From Microbispora hainanensis (GTDB lineage Bacteria > Actinomycetota > Actinomycetes > Streptosporangiales > Streptosporangiaceae): a stretch of DNA of 64,000 nucleotides. Under the pieces are notes generated by a model, which had not been told where the DNA came from, did not search any database, and saw only the letters and a list, made by a program, of their open reading frames with translations. Where the stretch lies: positions 22,387-86,386 of the forward strand of contig NZ_VIRM01000036.1 of assembly GCF_006874475.1 (NCBI RefSeq), read 5' to 3'. The position numbers and the translations under genes were made by a program. Shown here piece after piece: positions 54,383-62,879 of this stretch; the stretch's first letter is position 1; each line of letters begins with the position of its first letter.

Positions 54383-56068
54383 ATGGACGCCGACTGGGTG
54401 GCGCGTTTCGCCGATGAGGTCATCGCCGAGGCTGAACGGCGCGCACCGGGCAAACCCGTCGTCTGCGCGTCCGGCCTCAGCCCGTCCGGCCCGATCCACC
54501 TGGGCAACCTGCGCGAGGTCATGACCCCGCATCTGGTGGCCGACGAGATCAGGCGGCGCGGCTACGAGTGCGTGCACATCATCTCGTGGGACGACTTCGA
54601 CCGATTCCGCAAGGTTCCCGTGGGCATCGACCCCGCCTGGAACGAGCACATCGGCAAGCCGCTGACCACCGTCCCGGCCCCGCCCGGCAGCGACTACCCC
54701 AACTGGGCCGAGCACTTCAAGGCGCCGATGATCGCCGCGCTGGCGGAGCTGGGCGTGGAGTTCCATGGCATCAGCCAGACGCAGATGTACACCTCCGGGG
54801 CATACCGGGAACAGGTGCTGCTGGCCATGCGCGAGCGGCGGCGGATCGACGCGATCCTCGACCAGTACCGCACCAAGAAGGCCAAGGCCAAGCAGGTCAC
54901 GGACGCCGACGAGGCCGCCGCGCTCGAAGGCTCGGGGGCCGCGAGCGAGGACGACGGCTCCGGCGCCGGGGGCTACTACCCCTACAAGCCCTACTGCTCG
55001 GTCTGCGACCGCGACCTGACCACGGTCACGTCGTACGACGACGAGACCACGGCGATGTCGTACACCTGCGTGTGCGGCCACAGCGAGACGGTCCTGCTGT
55101 CCGAGCACACCCGCGGCAAGCTGGTGTGGAAGGTCGACTGGCCGATGCGCTGGGCCTACGAGGGCGTGGTCTTCGAGCCGTCGGGCGTGGACCACAGCTC
55201 GCCGGGCTCGTCGTTCATCGTCGGCGGCCAGATCGTCCGCGAGGTGTTCGGCGCGCCGCAGCCGATCGGGCCGATGTACGCCTTCGTCGGCATCAGCGGC
55301 ATGGCCAAGATGAGCAGCTCCAAGGGCGGCGTGCCGACCCCGGCCGACGCCCTGTCGATCATGGAGCCGGCGCTGCTGCGCTGGCTGTACGCCCGCCGCC
55401 GTCCCAACCAGTCGTTCAAGGTCTCCTTCGATCAGGAGATCCAGCGCATGTACGACGAGTGGGACACGCTGACGAAGAAGGTGCAGGAGGGCACGGCGCT
55501 GCCGGCCGACCAGGCGGCCTACCGCCGGGCGTCGAGCACGGCCTCCCGGATCCTGCCCGAGACGCCGCGGCGGCTGCCCTACCGGACGCTCGCCTCGGTC
55601 GTGGACATCACCACCGGGGACGAGGAGCAGACGCTGCGCATCCTGCGGGCGTTCGACCCGGAGATCGGCGGGCTCGACGAGCTGCGGCCGCGGCTCGACC
55701 GCGCCCAGCACTGGGTGAACACCTACGTGCCCGCCGAGGAGCGCACGCAGGTGCGCGAGACGCCCGACAAGGAGCTGCTCGACACGCTCGGCGAGCAGGA
55801 CCGCGAGTCGCTGCGCCTGCTGGTGGAGGGACTCGACGCGCACTGGTCGCTCGACGGGCTGACCACGCTCGTCTACGGCGTGCCGAAGGTGCAGGCCGGG
55901 CTCGACATGGACGCCAAGGCGGCCACGCCCGAGCTGAAGGCGGCCCAGCGGGCCTTCTTCGCCCTGCTCTACCGGCTGCTCGTCGGCCGCGACACCGGCC
56001 CGCGGCTGCCCACGCTGCTGCTGGCCGTGGGCCGCGACCGGGTGCGCGAGCTCCTCGGCCGCGCCTGA
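54383..56068 (+). CDS. lysS: Class I lysyl-tRNA synthetase
   Basis: A 561-residue class I LysRS, the archaeal-type enzyme found in some bacteria, not the common class II form. The HIGH-like motif is SGPIHLGN (about 34-42), the KMSKS-like motif MAKMSSSKG (about 309-315). A zinc knuckle is visible in YCSVCDRDL and CVCGHSE. The C-terminal helical anticodon-binding region spans about 390-561. AGAGAGGA precedes; GTG at 54380 is an alternative start. Actinomycetes often carry this gene between coaX and lsr2. Confidence 0.95.
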   Translation: MDADWVARFADEVIAEAERRAPGKPVVCASGLSPSGPIHLGNLREVMTPHLVADEIRRRGYECVHIISWDDFDRFRKVPVGIDPAWNEHIGKPLTTVPAPPGSDYPNWAEHFKAPMIAALAELGVEFHGISQTQMYTSGAYREQVLLAMRERRRIDAILDQYRTKKAKAKQVTDADEAAALEGSGAASEDDGSGAGGYYPYKPYCSVCDRDLTTVTSYDDETTAMSYTCVCGHSETVLLSEHTRGKLVWKVDWPMRWAYEGVVFEPSGVDHSSPGSSFIVGGQIVREVFGAPQPIGPMYAFVGISGMAKMSSSKGGVPTPADALSIMEPALLRWLYARRRPNQSFKVSFDQEIQRMYDEWDTLTKKVQEGTALPADQAAYRRASSTASRILPETPRRLPYRTLASVVDITTGDEEQTLRILRAFDPEIGGLDELRPRLDRAQHWVNTYVPAEERTQVRETPDKELLDTLGEQDRESLRLLVEGLDAHWSLDGLTTLVYGVPKVQAGLDMDAKAATPELKAAQRAFFALLYRLLVGRDTGPRLPTLLLAVGRDRVRELLGRA

Positions 56069-56084
56069 TCGCCGCGTTCGCCGA

Positions 56085-56115
56085 GCGGGCCGGACGGCAA
56101 TGCCGTCCGGCCCGC
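56085..56115. terminator. Bidirectional hairpin terminator
   Basis: GCGGGCCGGACGGCA and TGCCGTCCGGCCCGC are 15-base complementary arms separated by one base, so the tip opens to a small loop. It lies between convergent lysS and the oxidoreductase gene. Confidence 0.85.
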
Positions 56116-56135
56116 GGCGTGCTGGACGAGGAGAT

Positions 56136-57059
56136 TCAGGGCAGCAGGACCAGCCGGCCGCGCAGGCCGCCCTTCCGCAGGCGTTCGTACGCCTCGGCCG
56201 CCCGCTCCAGCGGGTAGGTGCCGGCCACCCGCAGGCTCAGCCGTCCCGCCCCGGCCAGCGTCGCGACGTCCCGCAACTGGGCCGCGTCGGCGCGGATGAA
56301 CACGGTCGAGACCCGGATGCCGCGCAGCGGCACGGGGGCCGGCCCGGCGTTGACGGCGACGAACGCGCCCCCGTTGCGCACGGCGTCGAGCGCGGGCAGG
56401 CCGACGAGCGCCGCGTCCACCAGGCCGTGCACGCCGCCGGGAACGACGGCCCTGATCGCCGCCGCCAGGTCGGCGCCCCTCGGCACGAACCACTCCGCGC
56501 CGAAGCCCCGCACCGTCGCCTCGTCGCCGGGTGCGGCGACCGCCGCGACCCTGAGCCCCCGCGCCACGGCCAGCTCCACGAGATAGCCGCCGACGCCGCC
56601 GGCCGCTCCCGTGACGAGCAGGGTCTCGCCCGCGGCGAGCCCGGCGAGGTCGAGTGCCTGGACGGCGGTGAGCGCGTTCAGCGGCAACGTGGACGCCTCG
56701 GGCGCGGCCACCCCCGCGGGCGCGGGAGCGACCGCCGTCTCGTCCAGCACCACCAGGTCCGCCTGGGCCTTGAGCGGGTCCGTCAGCCGGTCCGACAGCC
56801 CGATGACCCGCTCGCCCGTACGCAGGCCCGTCACCCCGGGCCCGGCCCGGTCGACCACGCCCGCGACGTCCCAGCCGAGCGCGTACGTCTCCTGGTGCGG
56901 CATGAGCCCGTTGCCGGCGAGGACGCCCGCGGCCGTGGCCAGGTCGACGGGGTTGACGGCCGCCGCCTCGACCCTGATCCGCACCTGTCCCGGCCCCGGC
57001 TCCGGCTCCGCGACATCGACGATCCGTACGGCGCCGCCTCGTGCCATCGGTGCTCTCAT
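56136..57059 (-). CDS. NADP-dependent quinone oxidoreductase-like protein
   Basis: A 307-residue medium-chain reductase without zinc ligands, of the quinone/enoyl reductase type. VRIRVEAAAVNPVDLATAAG and LGWDVAGVVDRAGPGV open the fold; LLVTGAAGGVGGYLVELA is the NADPH motif. The start is the ATG at 57057-57059 (MRAPMARGG). It is divergent from an HxlR-type regulator, a common pairing in which HxlR represses an oxidoreductase in response to electrophiles or quinones (inference). Confidence 0.9.
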   Translation of the reverse strand: MRAPMARGGAVRIVDVAEPEPGPGQVRIRVEAAAVNPVDLATAAGVLAGNGLMPHQETYALGWDVAGVVDRAGPGVTGLRTGERVIGLSDRLTDPLKAQADLVVLDETAVAPAPAGVAAPEASTLPLNALTAVQALDLAGLAAGETLLVTGAAGGVGGYLVELAVARGLRVAAVAAPGDEATVRGFGAEWFVPRGADLAAAIRAVVPGGVHGLVDAALVGLPALDAVRNGGAFVAVNAGPAPVPLRGIRVSTVFIRADAAQLRDVATLAGAGRLSLRVAGTYPLERAAEAYERLRKGGLRGRLVLLP

Positions 57060-57160
57060 GAGCGTCTTTCTCCTTTCGCGATGGCACGGAGCGTAGGAAG
57101 ATCTACTCTCTTTCGGTAAGAAGGCACCTGGAAGTGCGTAAGGGAGGAGAAGGGAAGGCG

Positions 57161-57571
57161 ATGGCCACTCAGACGGCGGCCGAGCGGCGCGAGGAGGCGC
57201 GTCAGCGCTACAACGCCTACGTCGCGACCTGCCCGTCAAGGAAGCTGCTCGACACGCTCAGCGACAAGTGGGTGAGCCTGGCGCTCACCGCGCTCGCCGG
57301 CGGTCCGCGCCGCTACAGCGAGCTGGCGAGGACGATCGCCGGCGTCAGCCAGAAGATGCTCACGCAGACGTTGCGGACCATGGAGCGCGACGGCCTGGTG
57401 TCACGCACGGTCACCCCGTCGGTGCCGGTGCGGGTCGACTATCGGCTCACGCCGCTGGGTGAGGACCTCATGCCGCTGCTGGAAGCGATCAAGCGATGGG
57501 CCGAGATCCACATGGACGATGTCGAGGCGGCCAGGCGGTCGTACGACCGGCGCGCCGGCCACCGACCTTGA
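57161..57571 (+). CDS. HxlR family winged-helix regulator
   Basis: A 136-residue regulator. CPSRKLLDTLSDKWVSLALTAL is the family opening (split here at Cys31), GPRRYSELARTIAGVSQKML the recognition helix and DYRLTPLGEDLMPLL the wing end. The N-terminal Cys is the usual redox-sensing position of HxlR/YodB-type sensors. GGGAGGAG precedes the ATG at 57161. A weak GTAG-N6-CTAC repeat at 57093-57106 lies in the gap shared with the divergent oxidoreductase and may be its operator. Confidence 0.9.
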   Translation: MATQTAAERREEARQRYNAYVATCPSRKLLDTLSDKWVSLALTALAGGPRRYSELARTIAGVSQKMLTQTLRTMERDGLVSRTVTPSVPVRVDYRLTPLGEDLMPLLEAIKRWAEIHMDDVEAARRSYDRRAGHRP

Positions 57572-57642
57572 CGACCTTCAGGCGAGGCGTTTACCTTCCC
57601 TGAAGGGTGGGCCGACGACATCGTCGTGGGGGAGGGCGGACG

Positions 57643-57891
57643 ATGGGTGTTCCCGAGGTCGTCTACCGAGGTGACAATCCCGCCTCGGACCTTGAGCGTG
57701 CCGGTCTCACCGAAGAGGATCTGCTTCTCCTCGCGGAGCTGGCCAAGGGCGTGACAGCAGATCGGGTGGGCCGCAGTCTCGACGTCAGCGGGCGAACCGT
57801 ACGGCGCCGGCTGCGGTGCATCTGCGACCGCATCGGCGTGGCGACGGCGATCGAGGCGGTCGCCTGGGCGGCACGCCGCCGCCTCATTTGA
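57643..57891 (+). CDS. Small LuxR-type HTH protein
   Basis: An 82-residue protein that is almost only a GerE/LuxR-C-type helix-turn-helix (LTEEDLLLLAELAKGVTADRVGRSLDVSGRTVRRRLRCICDRIG read in segments). There is no receiver domain. GGGGGAGGG precedes the ATG at 57643. It follows the HxlR gene after 71 bp on the same strand and is followed by a hairpin. Such orphan effectors can act as transcription modulators; the targets are unknown. Confidence 0.8.
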   Translation: MGVPEVVYRGDNPASDLERAGLTEEDLLLLAELAKGVTADRVGRSLDVSGRTVRRRLRCICDRIGVATAIEAVAWAARRRLI

Positions 57892-57969
57892 CCCCGATAT
57901 CTGACCGCAGTATCTGACCGCTTCATCTGACTGTTTCATCTGACCGCGTTCGCTCCGCGAGGGACCGGC

Positions 57970-57991
57970 GCCCCTCCAATGGAGGAGGGGC
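57970..57991 (+). terminator. Hairpin after the small LuxR-type gene
   Basis: GCCCCTCC-N6-GGAGGGGC, an 8-bp stem, lies 79 bp past the stop and merges into the tandem repeats that follow. Confidence 0.6.
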
Positions 57992-58055
57992 CCCGGAAAG
58001 GCTCCCCGGAAAGGCTCCCCGGAAAGGCTCCCCGGAAAGGCTCCCCGGAAAGGCT
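57991..58055. repeat. Five exact 13-bp tandem repeats
   Basis: CCCCGGAAAGGCT is repeated without change at 57991, 58004, 58017, 58030 and 58043. The array lies just past the stop of the NlpC/P60 gene (28 bp) in the convergent gap. Confidence 0.96.
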
Positions 58056-58082
58056 CCGTGGAAGGGGCCCGTAGACAGAGGC

Positions 58083-59132
58083 TCAGTCGGCGACGCGCAC
58101 CGCTCCCGCGAACGGCCGGCCGTCGATCTTCGCGATGTGGATGACGTCTCCGGTGCGCGGCGCGTGGATCATGTAGCCGTTGCCGATGTAGATGCCCACG
58201 TGGTGCAGGTCGGAGTAGAAGAACACCAGGTCGCCGGGGCGGAGCTGGTCACGCGGGATGTGCGTGCCCGCCGTCCACTGGTCGCCCGTGTAGTGCGGCA
58301 GGCTGATTCCGACGGACTGGTAGGCCGCCATGACCAGGCCGGAGCAGTCGAAGGAGCCGGGCCCCTCGGCGCCCCACACGTACGGCTTGAGCTGCTGCCT
58401 GAGGGCCCAGCGCGCCGCCTGGGCGGCCTTGCCGTCACCGATGATGGGGAAGGCCGTCCTCGTGCGCGTCTCGCGGCCGATCGTCTGGGAGACCTGGCGA
58501 TAGAGGTTGCTCTCGGTCTTCTTGATCAGTTTGGTGATCTTGTCGCGCCGCGCGTCGAGGCCGCTGAGGAGCTTCTTGACCTCGGTCTGCCGGGCGGAGG
58601 CGCTCTGCCTGGCCCGCGCGGCGGCGTCCATGGCCTTGGTGACCTCGGCGACCTCCTGGCTCTGCTGCAGCTCCAGGGCGTACGTCGTGGAGGCCTGGTC
58701 GAGGTAGCGCCGGGGGTCGGCGTCGCTGTCGATGAGCACGAGCGCGTTGCCGAGCCCGTTGGTCATGTAGGAGTGCTGCGCGAGGGCGCTCGCCTTCTGT
58801 CGGCGGACCTCGAGCTCGGCCTCGCTCTTGGCGAGGTTCTTCTTGGCGAGGTCGGCGGACCGCTCGGCCGCCTTCAGGCGCACCCGCTCGCCGTTGTACT
58901 GCTCGGTGAGCGTCTCGATTTCGTCGTAGAGGCCCTCGACCTGCTCGGTGAGCTCCTTGAGGCTCGGCTTCGGGTCGGCGGTGGCGCTGACCACCGGGGC
59001 GCCGAACGTGATCGCGCTGATCGCGACGCCGACGAACGCCAGACGGCGGATGGGACCCGGACCGGCCGTGCCGGATCCGGACCGTCGGCCGCGGGCGTGC
59101 CTGCCCGCCGGCCTCTTGCCACGCATGCGCAA
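58083..59132 (-). CDS. Secreted NlpC/P60 peptidoglycan hydrolase under c-di-AMP riboswitch
   Basis: A 349-residue exported hydrolase. A very basic N-terminus precedes the signal helix (about 30-52), then a coiled coil (about 57-215) and an NlpC/P60 domain (about 232-349) with catalytic Cys in FDCSGLVMA, His in LHHVGIYIG and HAPRTGD. It resembles the other NlpC/P60 protein in the window but is shorter. The TTG at 59130-59132 has GAGAGGAG five bases upstream, better spaced than for the ATG at 59124-59126. A ydaO-type riboswitch lies in its leader, linking wall hydrolysis to c-di-AMP. Confidence 0.9.
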   Translation of the reverse strand: MRMRGKRPAGRHARGRRSGSGTAGPGPIRRLAFVGVAISAITFGAPVVSATADPKPSLKELTEQVEGLYDEIETLTEQYNGERVRLKAAERSADLAKKNLAKSEAELEVRRQKASALAQHSYMTNGLGNALVLIDSDADPRRYLDQASTTYALELQQSQEVAEVTKAMDAAARARQSASARQTEVKKLLSGLDARRDKITKLIKKTESNLYRQVSQTIGRETRTRTAFPIIGDGKAAQAARWALRQQLKPYVWGAEGPGSFDCSGLVMAAYQSVGISLPHYTGDQWTAGTHIPRDQLRPGDLVFFYSDLHHVGIYIGNGYMIHAPRTGDVIHIAKIDGRPFAGAVRVAD

Positions 59133-59194
59133 CCGAGCTCCTCTCCCACGTGCGCCCCGCGGAGGGTCCGTCGTCGAGACGGAGCCGTACGGCG

Positions 59195-59355
59195 GGGCAC
59201 TGTTGAGCGCCTACCGGGTTAGCTGACGGGTTCGGGCCGGAGTAGCCCTACCTGGCGGATTCACCCCTTGTCGATCTGAGACCGAACCGATCCTGGATCC
59301 TGCAGTTGGGTCCCCGGCTCCCCTTCGCACTCGGTGCTTCGAAGATTCGGCGCCC
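59195..59355 (-). ncRNA. ydaO-yuaA (c-di-AMP) riboswitch
   Basis: On the minus strand the leader contains, in order, GGGGAGCCGGGGACCCAAC, GGGGTGAATCCGCCAGGTAG, GGC-N8-GCCCGAACC and CGTCAGCTAACCCGGTAGGC. These match the conserved blocks of the ydaO aptamer, including the nearly invariant CGTCAGCTAAC. In actinomycetes this class typically precedes resuscitation-factor and NlpC/P60 wall hydrolases, as here. Exact ends are approximate. Confidence 0.93.
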
Positions 59356-59395
59356 GGTCTCCGCGAGCGCTCACGATGACCGGCATCGTCGCTGG

Positions 59396-59424
59396 ACGAT
59401 AGTGCACCGCGAGTTCTTGCTCAA
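59396..59424 (-). promoter_or_regulatory. Promoter of the ydaO/NlpC transcript
   Basis: On the minus strand TTGAGC (59424-59419) and TATCGT (59401-59396) are 17 bp apart. Initiation near 59389 would place the whole riboswitch in the leader. Confidence 0.65.
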
Positions 59425-59731
59425 CCAGAACTCCGAAACCCGTCTAGGTTTGACAACCAAACGATCACGGTCGGATCACGAGCTCGGTAGTGATGCATCC
59501 GCGTTCACCTGGGTTTGGAGCGATCCGAGAGTTTCGACGTGCTGGTCGGACTGGTGAAAAAACCTGGACGAAACGGGACAGTCGCCCCGGGGTGTGACCG
59601 CATATCCGTCCGCGTCCGAGCGGCTACTCACGGTCAGAACTCATGTCGGGTCTGGCGTTTGGGGATGACCGTTATCCAGGGGGACGCTCCACGCATGGGA
59701 TCCGGCCGCGCTCCGGCTAGGCTGACCGGTC

Positions 59732-60283
59732 ATGGAGCAGGTCGCCGCGCAGACGCCCAGTGAGTCGGGTGCCACGGCCGTGACGGTGCGCCGGGCCAGG
59801 ACGCCGGACGTCCGGACGATCCGGCGTCTCGTCGACGCGTACTCCGGTGTCGGGCCCCGCCTGCTCAAGAAGAGCACGGTCACGCTGTATGAGGACGTCC
59901 AGGAGTTCTGGGTGGCCGAGACGGCCGGGCAGGTCGTCGGCTGCGGCGCGCTGCACGTGCTGTGGGAGGACCTCGCCGAGATCAGGACCGTCGCGGTGGA
60001 CCCCGCGGCGCGCGGCGGGGGCGTCGGCCATCGGATCGTCGCCGCGCTCATCGAGACCGCCAGAGACCTCGGCGTGCGGAGGGTCTTCTGCCTCACGTTC
60101 GCGGTGGAGTTCTTCACCAGGCACGGTTTCAGGCCCATCCAGGGCACCCCGGTCTCTCCGGAGGTCTACGCGGAACTCCTGGCGTCGTACGACGAGGGCG
60201 TCGCCGAGTTTCTCGATCTGGAGCACGTGAAGCCGAACACGCTGGGGAACACCCGGATGTTGCTGCACCTCGACCGCCATTGA
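59732..60283 (+). CDS. Short amino-acid N-acetyltransferase (ArgA-like GNAT)
   Basis: A 183-residue GNAT protein of the stand-alone amino-acid N-acetyltransferase type that supplies N-acetylglutamate for arginine synthesis in actinobacteria. VRRARTPDVRTIRRLVDAY opens it, LAEIRTVAVDPAARGGGVGH is the acetyl-CoA loop, and RRVFCLTFAVEFFTRHGF is the family's characteristic segment. The ATG at 59732 has no Shine-Dalgarno, and TAGGCT sits at leaderless -10 distance. Assignment rests on motif pattern; glutamate as substrate is inferred. Confidence 0.85.
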   Translation: MEQVAAQTPSESGATAVTVRRARTPDVRTIRRLVDAYSGVGPRLLKKSTVTLYEDVQEFWVAETAGQVVGCGALHVLWEDLAEIRTVAVDPAARGGGVGHRIVAALIETARDLGVRRVFCLTFAVEFFTRHGFRPIQGTPVSPEVYAELLASYDEGVAEFLDLEHVKPNTLGNTRMLLHLDRH

Positions 60284-60303
60284 TCACCATTGATGAGCAT
60301 TGA
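60277..60303. repeat. Three CATTGAT units at 10-bp period
   Basis: CATTGAT occurs at 60277, 60287 and 60297. Being on one face of the helix, it could be a protein-binding array; it begins inside the acetyltransferase stop region. Confidence 0.6.
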
Positions 60304-60430
60304 TCGTCGATCTTGACGATGCTTGTCGACTGCTGCAAAGGTGACTGTTGATACACCTGTCGCTACTTTTGGCAATATCAGCGTGTGCTAGAGACGTGCG
60401 GCGCATGCGTCTTCGAAACGAGGTGACACG

Positions 60431-61837
60431 GTGAGCACCGGACAGCCGCCGTACCCCCAGGACGAGTCGGACGGAACGCCACCGCCGTCATCGAACCCCG
60501 GGTACAACACGGACAGACAACCCCAGGACTACGACCCCGACGTCACGGTGGTCAGCTATCGCGGGCAGCACACGGGTCCGCAGCAGCCGCCCGCCTACGA
60601 CCCCGCCCAGGGCGGCTACGGCCAGCAGCAGGGCTACGGCGCCCAGCAGGGGTACGGTCAGACCGGCCCGCAGCAGGGCTACGGTCAGCAGGCCCCGCAG
60701 GCCCAGCAGCAGCAGTATGGCCAGCAGACCGGTCCCCAGGACTACGGCCAGCAGCAGGCCCAGCAGCAGTACGGCCAGCAGGGCTACGGTCAGCAGCAGG
60801 GCTACGGCCAGACCGGCCCCCAGCAGCAGTACGGCCAGCAGGGGTACGGCCAGACCGGCCCCCAGCAGCAGTACGGCCAGCAGGGGTACGGCCAGACCGG
60901 CTCGCAGCAGGGCTACGGCGCCCAGCAGGGGCAGCAGCAGTACGGCCAGCAGGGCTATGGCCAGCAGCAGGCCCCGCAGGCCCAGCAGCAGCAGTACGGC
61001 CAGCAGACCGGTCCCCAGGACTACGGCCAGCAGCAGGGCTACGGGCAGCAGCAGGGCTATGGCCAGACCGGCCCGCAGCAGGGCTACGGCGCCCAGCAGG
61101 GGCAGCAGCAGTACGGCCAGCAGCAGGGCTACGGTCAGCAGCCCGCTTACGGTCAGCAGCAGCCGTACGGCCAGGACCAGTACGGGCAGCAGCAGTTCGC
61201 CCAGCCGAGCTCCCAGCAGGGCTACGGTCAGCAGCCCGGCTACGGTCAGCAGCCGTACGGCCAGCCCGGCTATGGTCAGCCCGGCTACGGCCAGCCGTAC
61301 GCGCCCGCCGGCCCGATCCCGCCCGGCGCCCCGGCTCCGCTCGCGGAGTGGTGGCAGCGGCTCGTCGCCCGCATCGTCGACGGCATGATCGTCGGCATTC
61401 CGGTCGCGATCATCACGCTCGTCGTCACCGGGATCGTCGTCACCAGCCCGAGCGTCGACATTAGGAGCGGGGTTTACAACCCGGGAAGCGGTTACTTCCT
61501 GGCGTCTCTGCTCACGGCGATCCTGGGCGGCCTCATCATGGTCGTCTACGAATTCCTCATGCTGCGGTCGCAGGGGCAGACGCTCGGCAAGAAACTCATG
61601 GGCATCAAGGTCGTTCCCGTCGGGGGCACCCTCGACGCGGGCGGGCTTCCGCAGGACGCGGCGCTCAAGCGGGCCGGCGTGCTCTACGGTTTCGAGTTCC
61701 TGCAGTGGATTCCCGTTATCGTCTACATCGCCAACCTCGCCTCCCTTCTGAACGTGCTGTGGCTGTTGTGGGACAAGCCGCTGCATCAGGCGCTCCATGA
61801 CAAGGTCGCCAACACAGTGGTCGTCAAGGTCAAGTAA
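60431..61837 (+). CDS. RDD membrane protein with GYGQQ-type low-complexity N-terminus
   Basis: A 468-residue protein. Residues about 45-300 are a Gln/Tyr/Gly-rich prion-like region of GYGQQ, QTGPQQ and QYGQQ units; residues about 308-465 are an RDD domain with membrane helices ([37 protein letters not shown], and two more) and the loop [16 protein letters not shown]. The tail is cytoplasmic in the expected topology. It starts at a GTG with GAGGTGA six bases upstream. A strong terminator follows. Similar tails occur on other actinomycete RDD proteins. A role in clustering at the membrane is a guess. Confidence 0.9.
   Translation: MSTGQPPYPQDESDGTPPPSSNPGYNTDRQPQDYDPDVTVVSYRGQHTGPQQPPAYDPAQGGYGQQQGYGAQQGYGQTGPQQGYGQQAPQAQQQQYGQQTGPQDYGQQQAQQQYGQQGYGQQQGYGQTGPQQQYGQQGYGQTGPQQQYGQQGYGQTGSQQGYGAQQGQQQYGQQGYGQQQAPQAQQQQYGQQTGPQDYGQQQGYGQQQGYGQTGPQQGYGAQQGQQQYGQQQGYGQQPAYGQQQPYGQDQYGQQQFAQPSSQQGYGQQPGYGQQPYGQPGYGQPGYGQPYAPAGPIPPGAPAPLAEWWQRLVARIVDGMIVGIPVAIITLVVTGIVVTSPSVDIRSGVYNPGSGYFLASLLTAILGGLIMVVYEFLMLRSQGQTLGKKLMGIKVVPVGGTLDAGGLPQDAALKRAGVLYGFEFLQWIPVIVYIANLASLLNVLWLLWDKPLHQALHDKVANTVVVKVK
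60604..61300. repeat. Coding low-complexity repeats (GYGQQ)
   Basis: Dozens of variants of GGCTACGGCCAGCAG in 12-18-bp steps, including longer duplications such as the 36-bp block at 60820-60890 that appears twice in succession. Codon choice is uniform (CAG, GGC, TAC), which favours slippage and recombination. Confidence 0.9.
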
Positions 61838-61845
61838 GACGACGG

Positions 61846-61881
61846 ACGGGGCCGATGGAACGGACCATCGGCCCCGTTTTT
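61846..61881 (+). terminator. Strong rho-independent terminator
   Basis: ACGGGGCCGATGG and CCATCGGCCCCGT form a perfect 13-bp stem with an AACGGA loop, followed by TTTTT. It lies nine bases past the RDD stop codon. Confidence 0.95.
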
Positions 61882-62879
61882 CTATGGGCCGCTATGGCTT
61901 CGAGCGCACCGCGCCCGCGCGGCTGTGACGGAAAATCCTTGCGGCGCCTCCGGGGCATGCCATGCTTGGGTTACCGTCCCGAGAGGTGCCCAATGTCCGC
62001 GAGACCGCCCCCGGCGCCAATCCTTAAGACTCGCCCCGCCGTCCCCAGGGTCATATCCGCCCATGGGCGGCTTAAGGAACCGTCAGGGGTGCTTATGGGG
62101 CCGTATGGAGCCGCACAGGCCCTTATGGCACTCCCCGATGCCCGCCGCTCTGGCCGTCCCCAGGCGGCGTCCGCGGAATGCGGGGATCGTTTGGCCGTGG
62201 GAAACTTCGGCGCCACGACCGTCCGGGCCGTCCGCGTGATTGTGCCCCCGCTCCTTTTTTCGATCTTCAGACCTCCCTCTTGTCGATCTTGACGGAACCG
62301 GTGGTCCACTCTTTTTACGAGGCTTCCGGGCTGTGACGATCTGCTTGCGCGTATATCACGCAAGGCGTGCACGCCGTACGAGAAGGGTGCCGGGCTCCTT
62401 GTGAAGATCCGGCCGCCGTGACGCCGGCTCCTCGTTTCAGCCCAGCTCTTCAACGGCCGTACGTGCCCGGTCCGGCCCTTTTCCGCAGCGCGCGTTTGCC
62501 GCTTGACGCGTGTTCGTCAGCACCTGTCCGCACGGATCGGCAGGCCGCTCACCTGCGGCTACGGCATGATGCGGGAGGCGCGATCCCGTCGCCCTCGGTC
62601 GCCGGGGAAGCGCGCAAGCGGCTGAAACGACCGGACGGCCCGGGATCGGTGACCGGCGGGGTCGGCATTCTGGGTACGATTTCGAGTGCATCCGGTAAGG
62701 CCGCTGGAGAGACGAGGATTACCTCGGCCCTCCAGGGGCACCCCGGAAGGCGCGCCTGGTCCCTCCCGGCGCTATGGTCGTATCAGGGCGCCCGGCCCGG
62801 CAAGAGGCCGGCAGCCTTGCCACGTCCTCGGAATTTCCTCGGGTGCACCTAATGACACCCCCGGCACGAGCGAGGCAGA
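61882..62879. other. About 1 kb without recognisable genes
   Basis: Open frames here have no ribosome binding sites, no family resemblance and biased compositions, so I annotate none. Visible elements are a CCGCCCATGGGCGG palindrome (62057-62070), a TTTTTT tract near 62258, TTGACG near 62289, and two palindromes at 62344-62375. It may carry an untranslated RNA or the long promoter region of the small membrane protein/lsr2 genes. Confidence 0.6.
62344..62375. promoter_or_regulatory. Two adjacent palindromes
   Basis: CTTGCG-N9-CGCAAG (62344-62364), with an AT-rich GTATATCA centre, abuts GGCGTGCACGCC (62364-62375). They look like operator sites in the gene-free stretch; no regulator can be named. 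Confidence 0.5.

Larger units (their letters stand above)
59133..59731. other. 599-bp regulatory region without genes
   Basis: The left part carries the ydaO riboswitch and promoter of the minus-strand NlpC/P60 gene. The right part holds the promoter of the acetyltransferase gene, with TAGGCT (59718-59723) ending 8 bases before its ATG. No coding sequence is convincing. Confidence 0.75.

Noticed and set aside
57991..58055. CRISPR array
   Set aside because: The five 13-bp units are directly abutting, with no unique spacers, and no cas gene is in the window.
61855..62292. A 145-codon plus-strand frame after the RDD terminator
   Set aside because: It begins inside the terminator stem, has no ribosome binding site and an unstructured Pro/Arg/Ala composition.
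62367..62852. A 161-codon plus-strand frame before lsr2
   Set aside because: No ribosome site, no motif, and codon third positions do not show the local GC bias of true genes.
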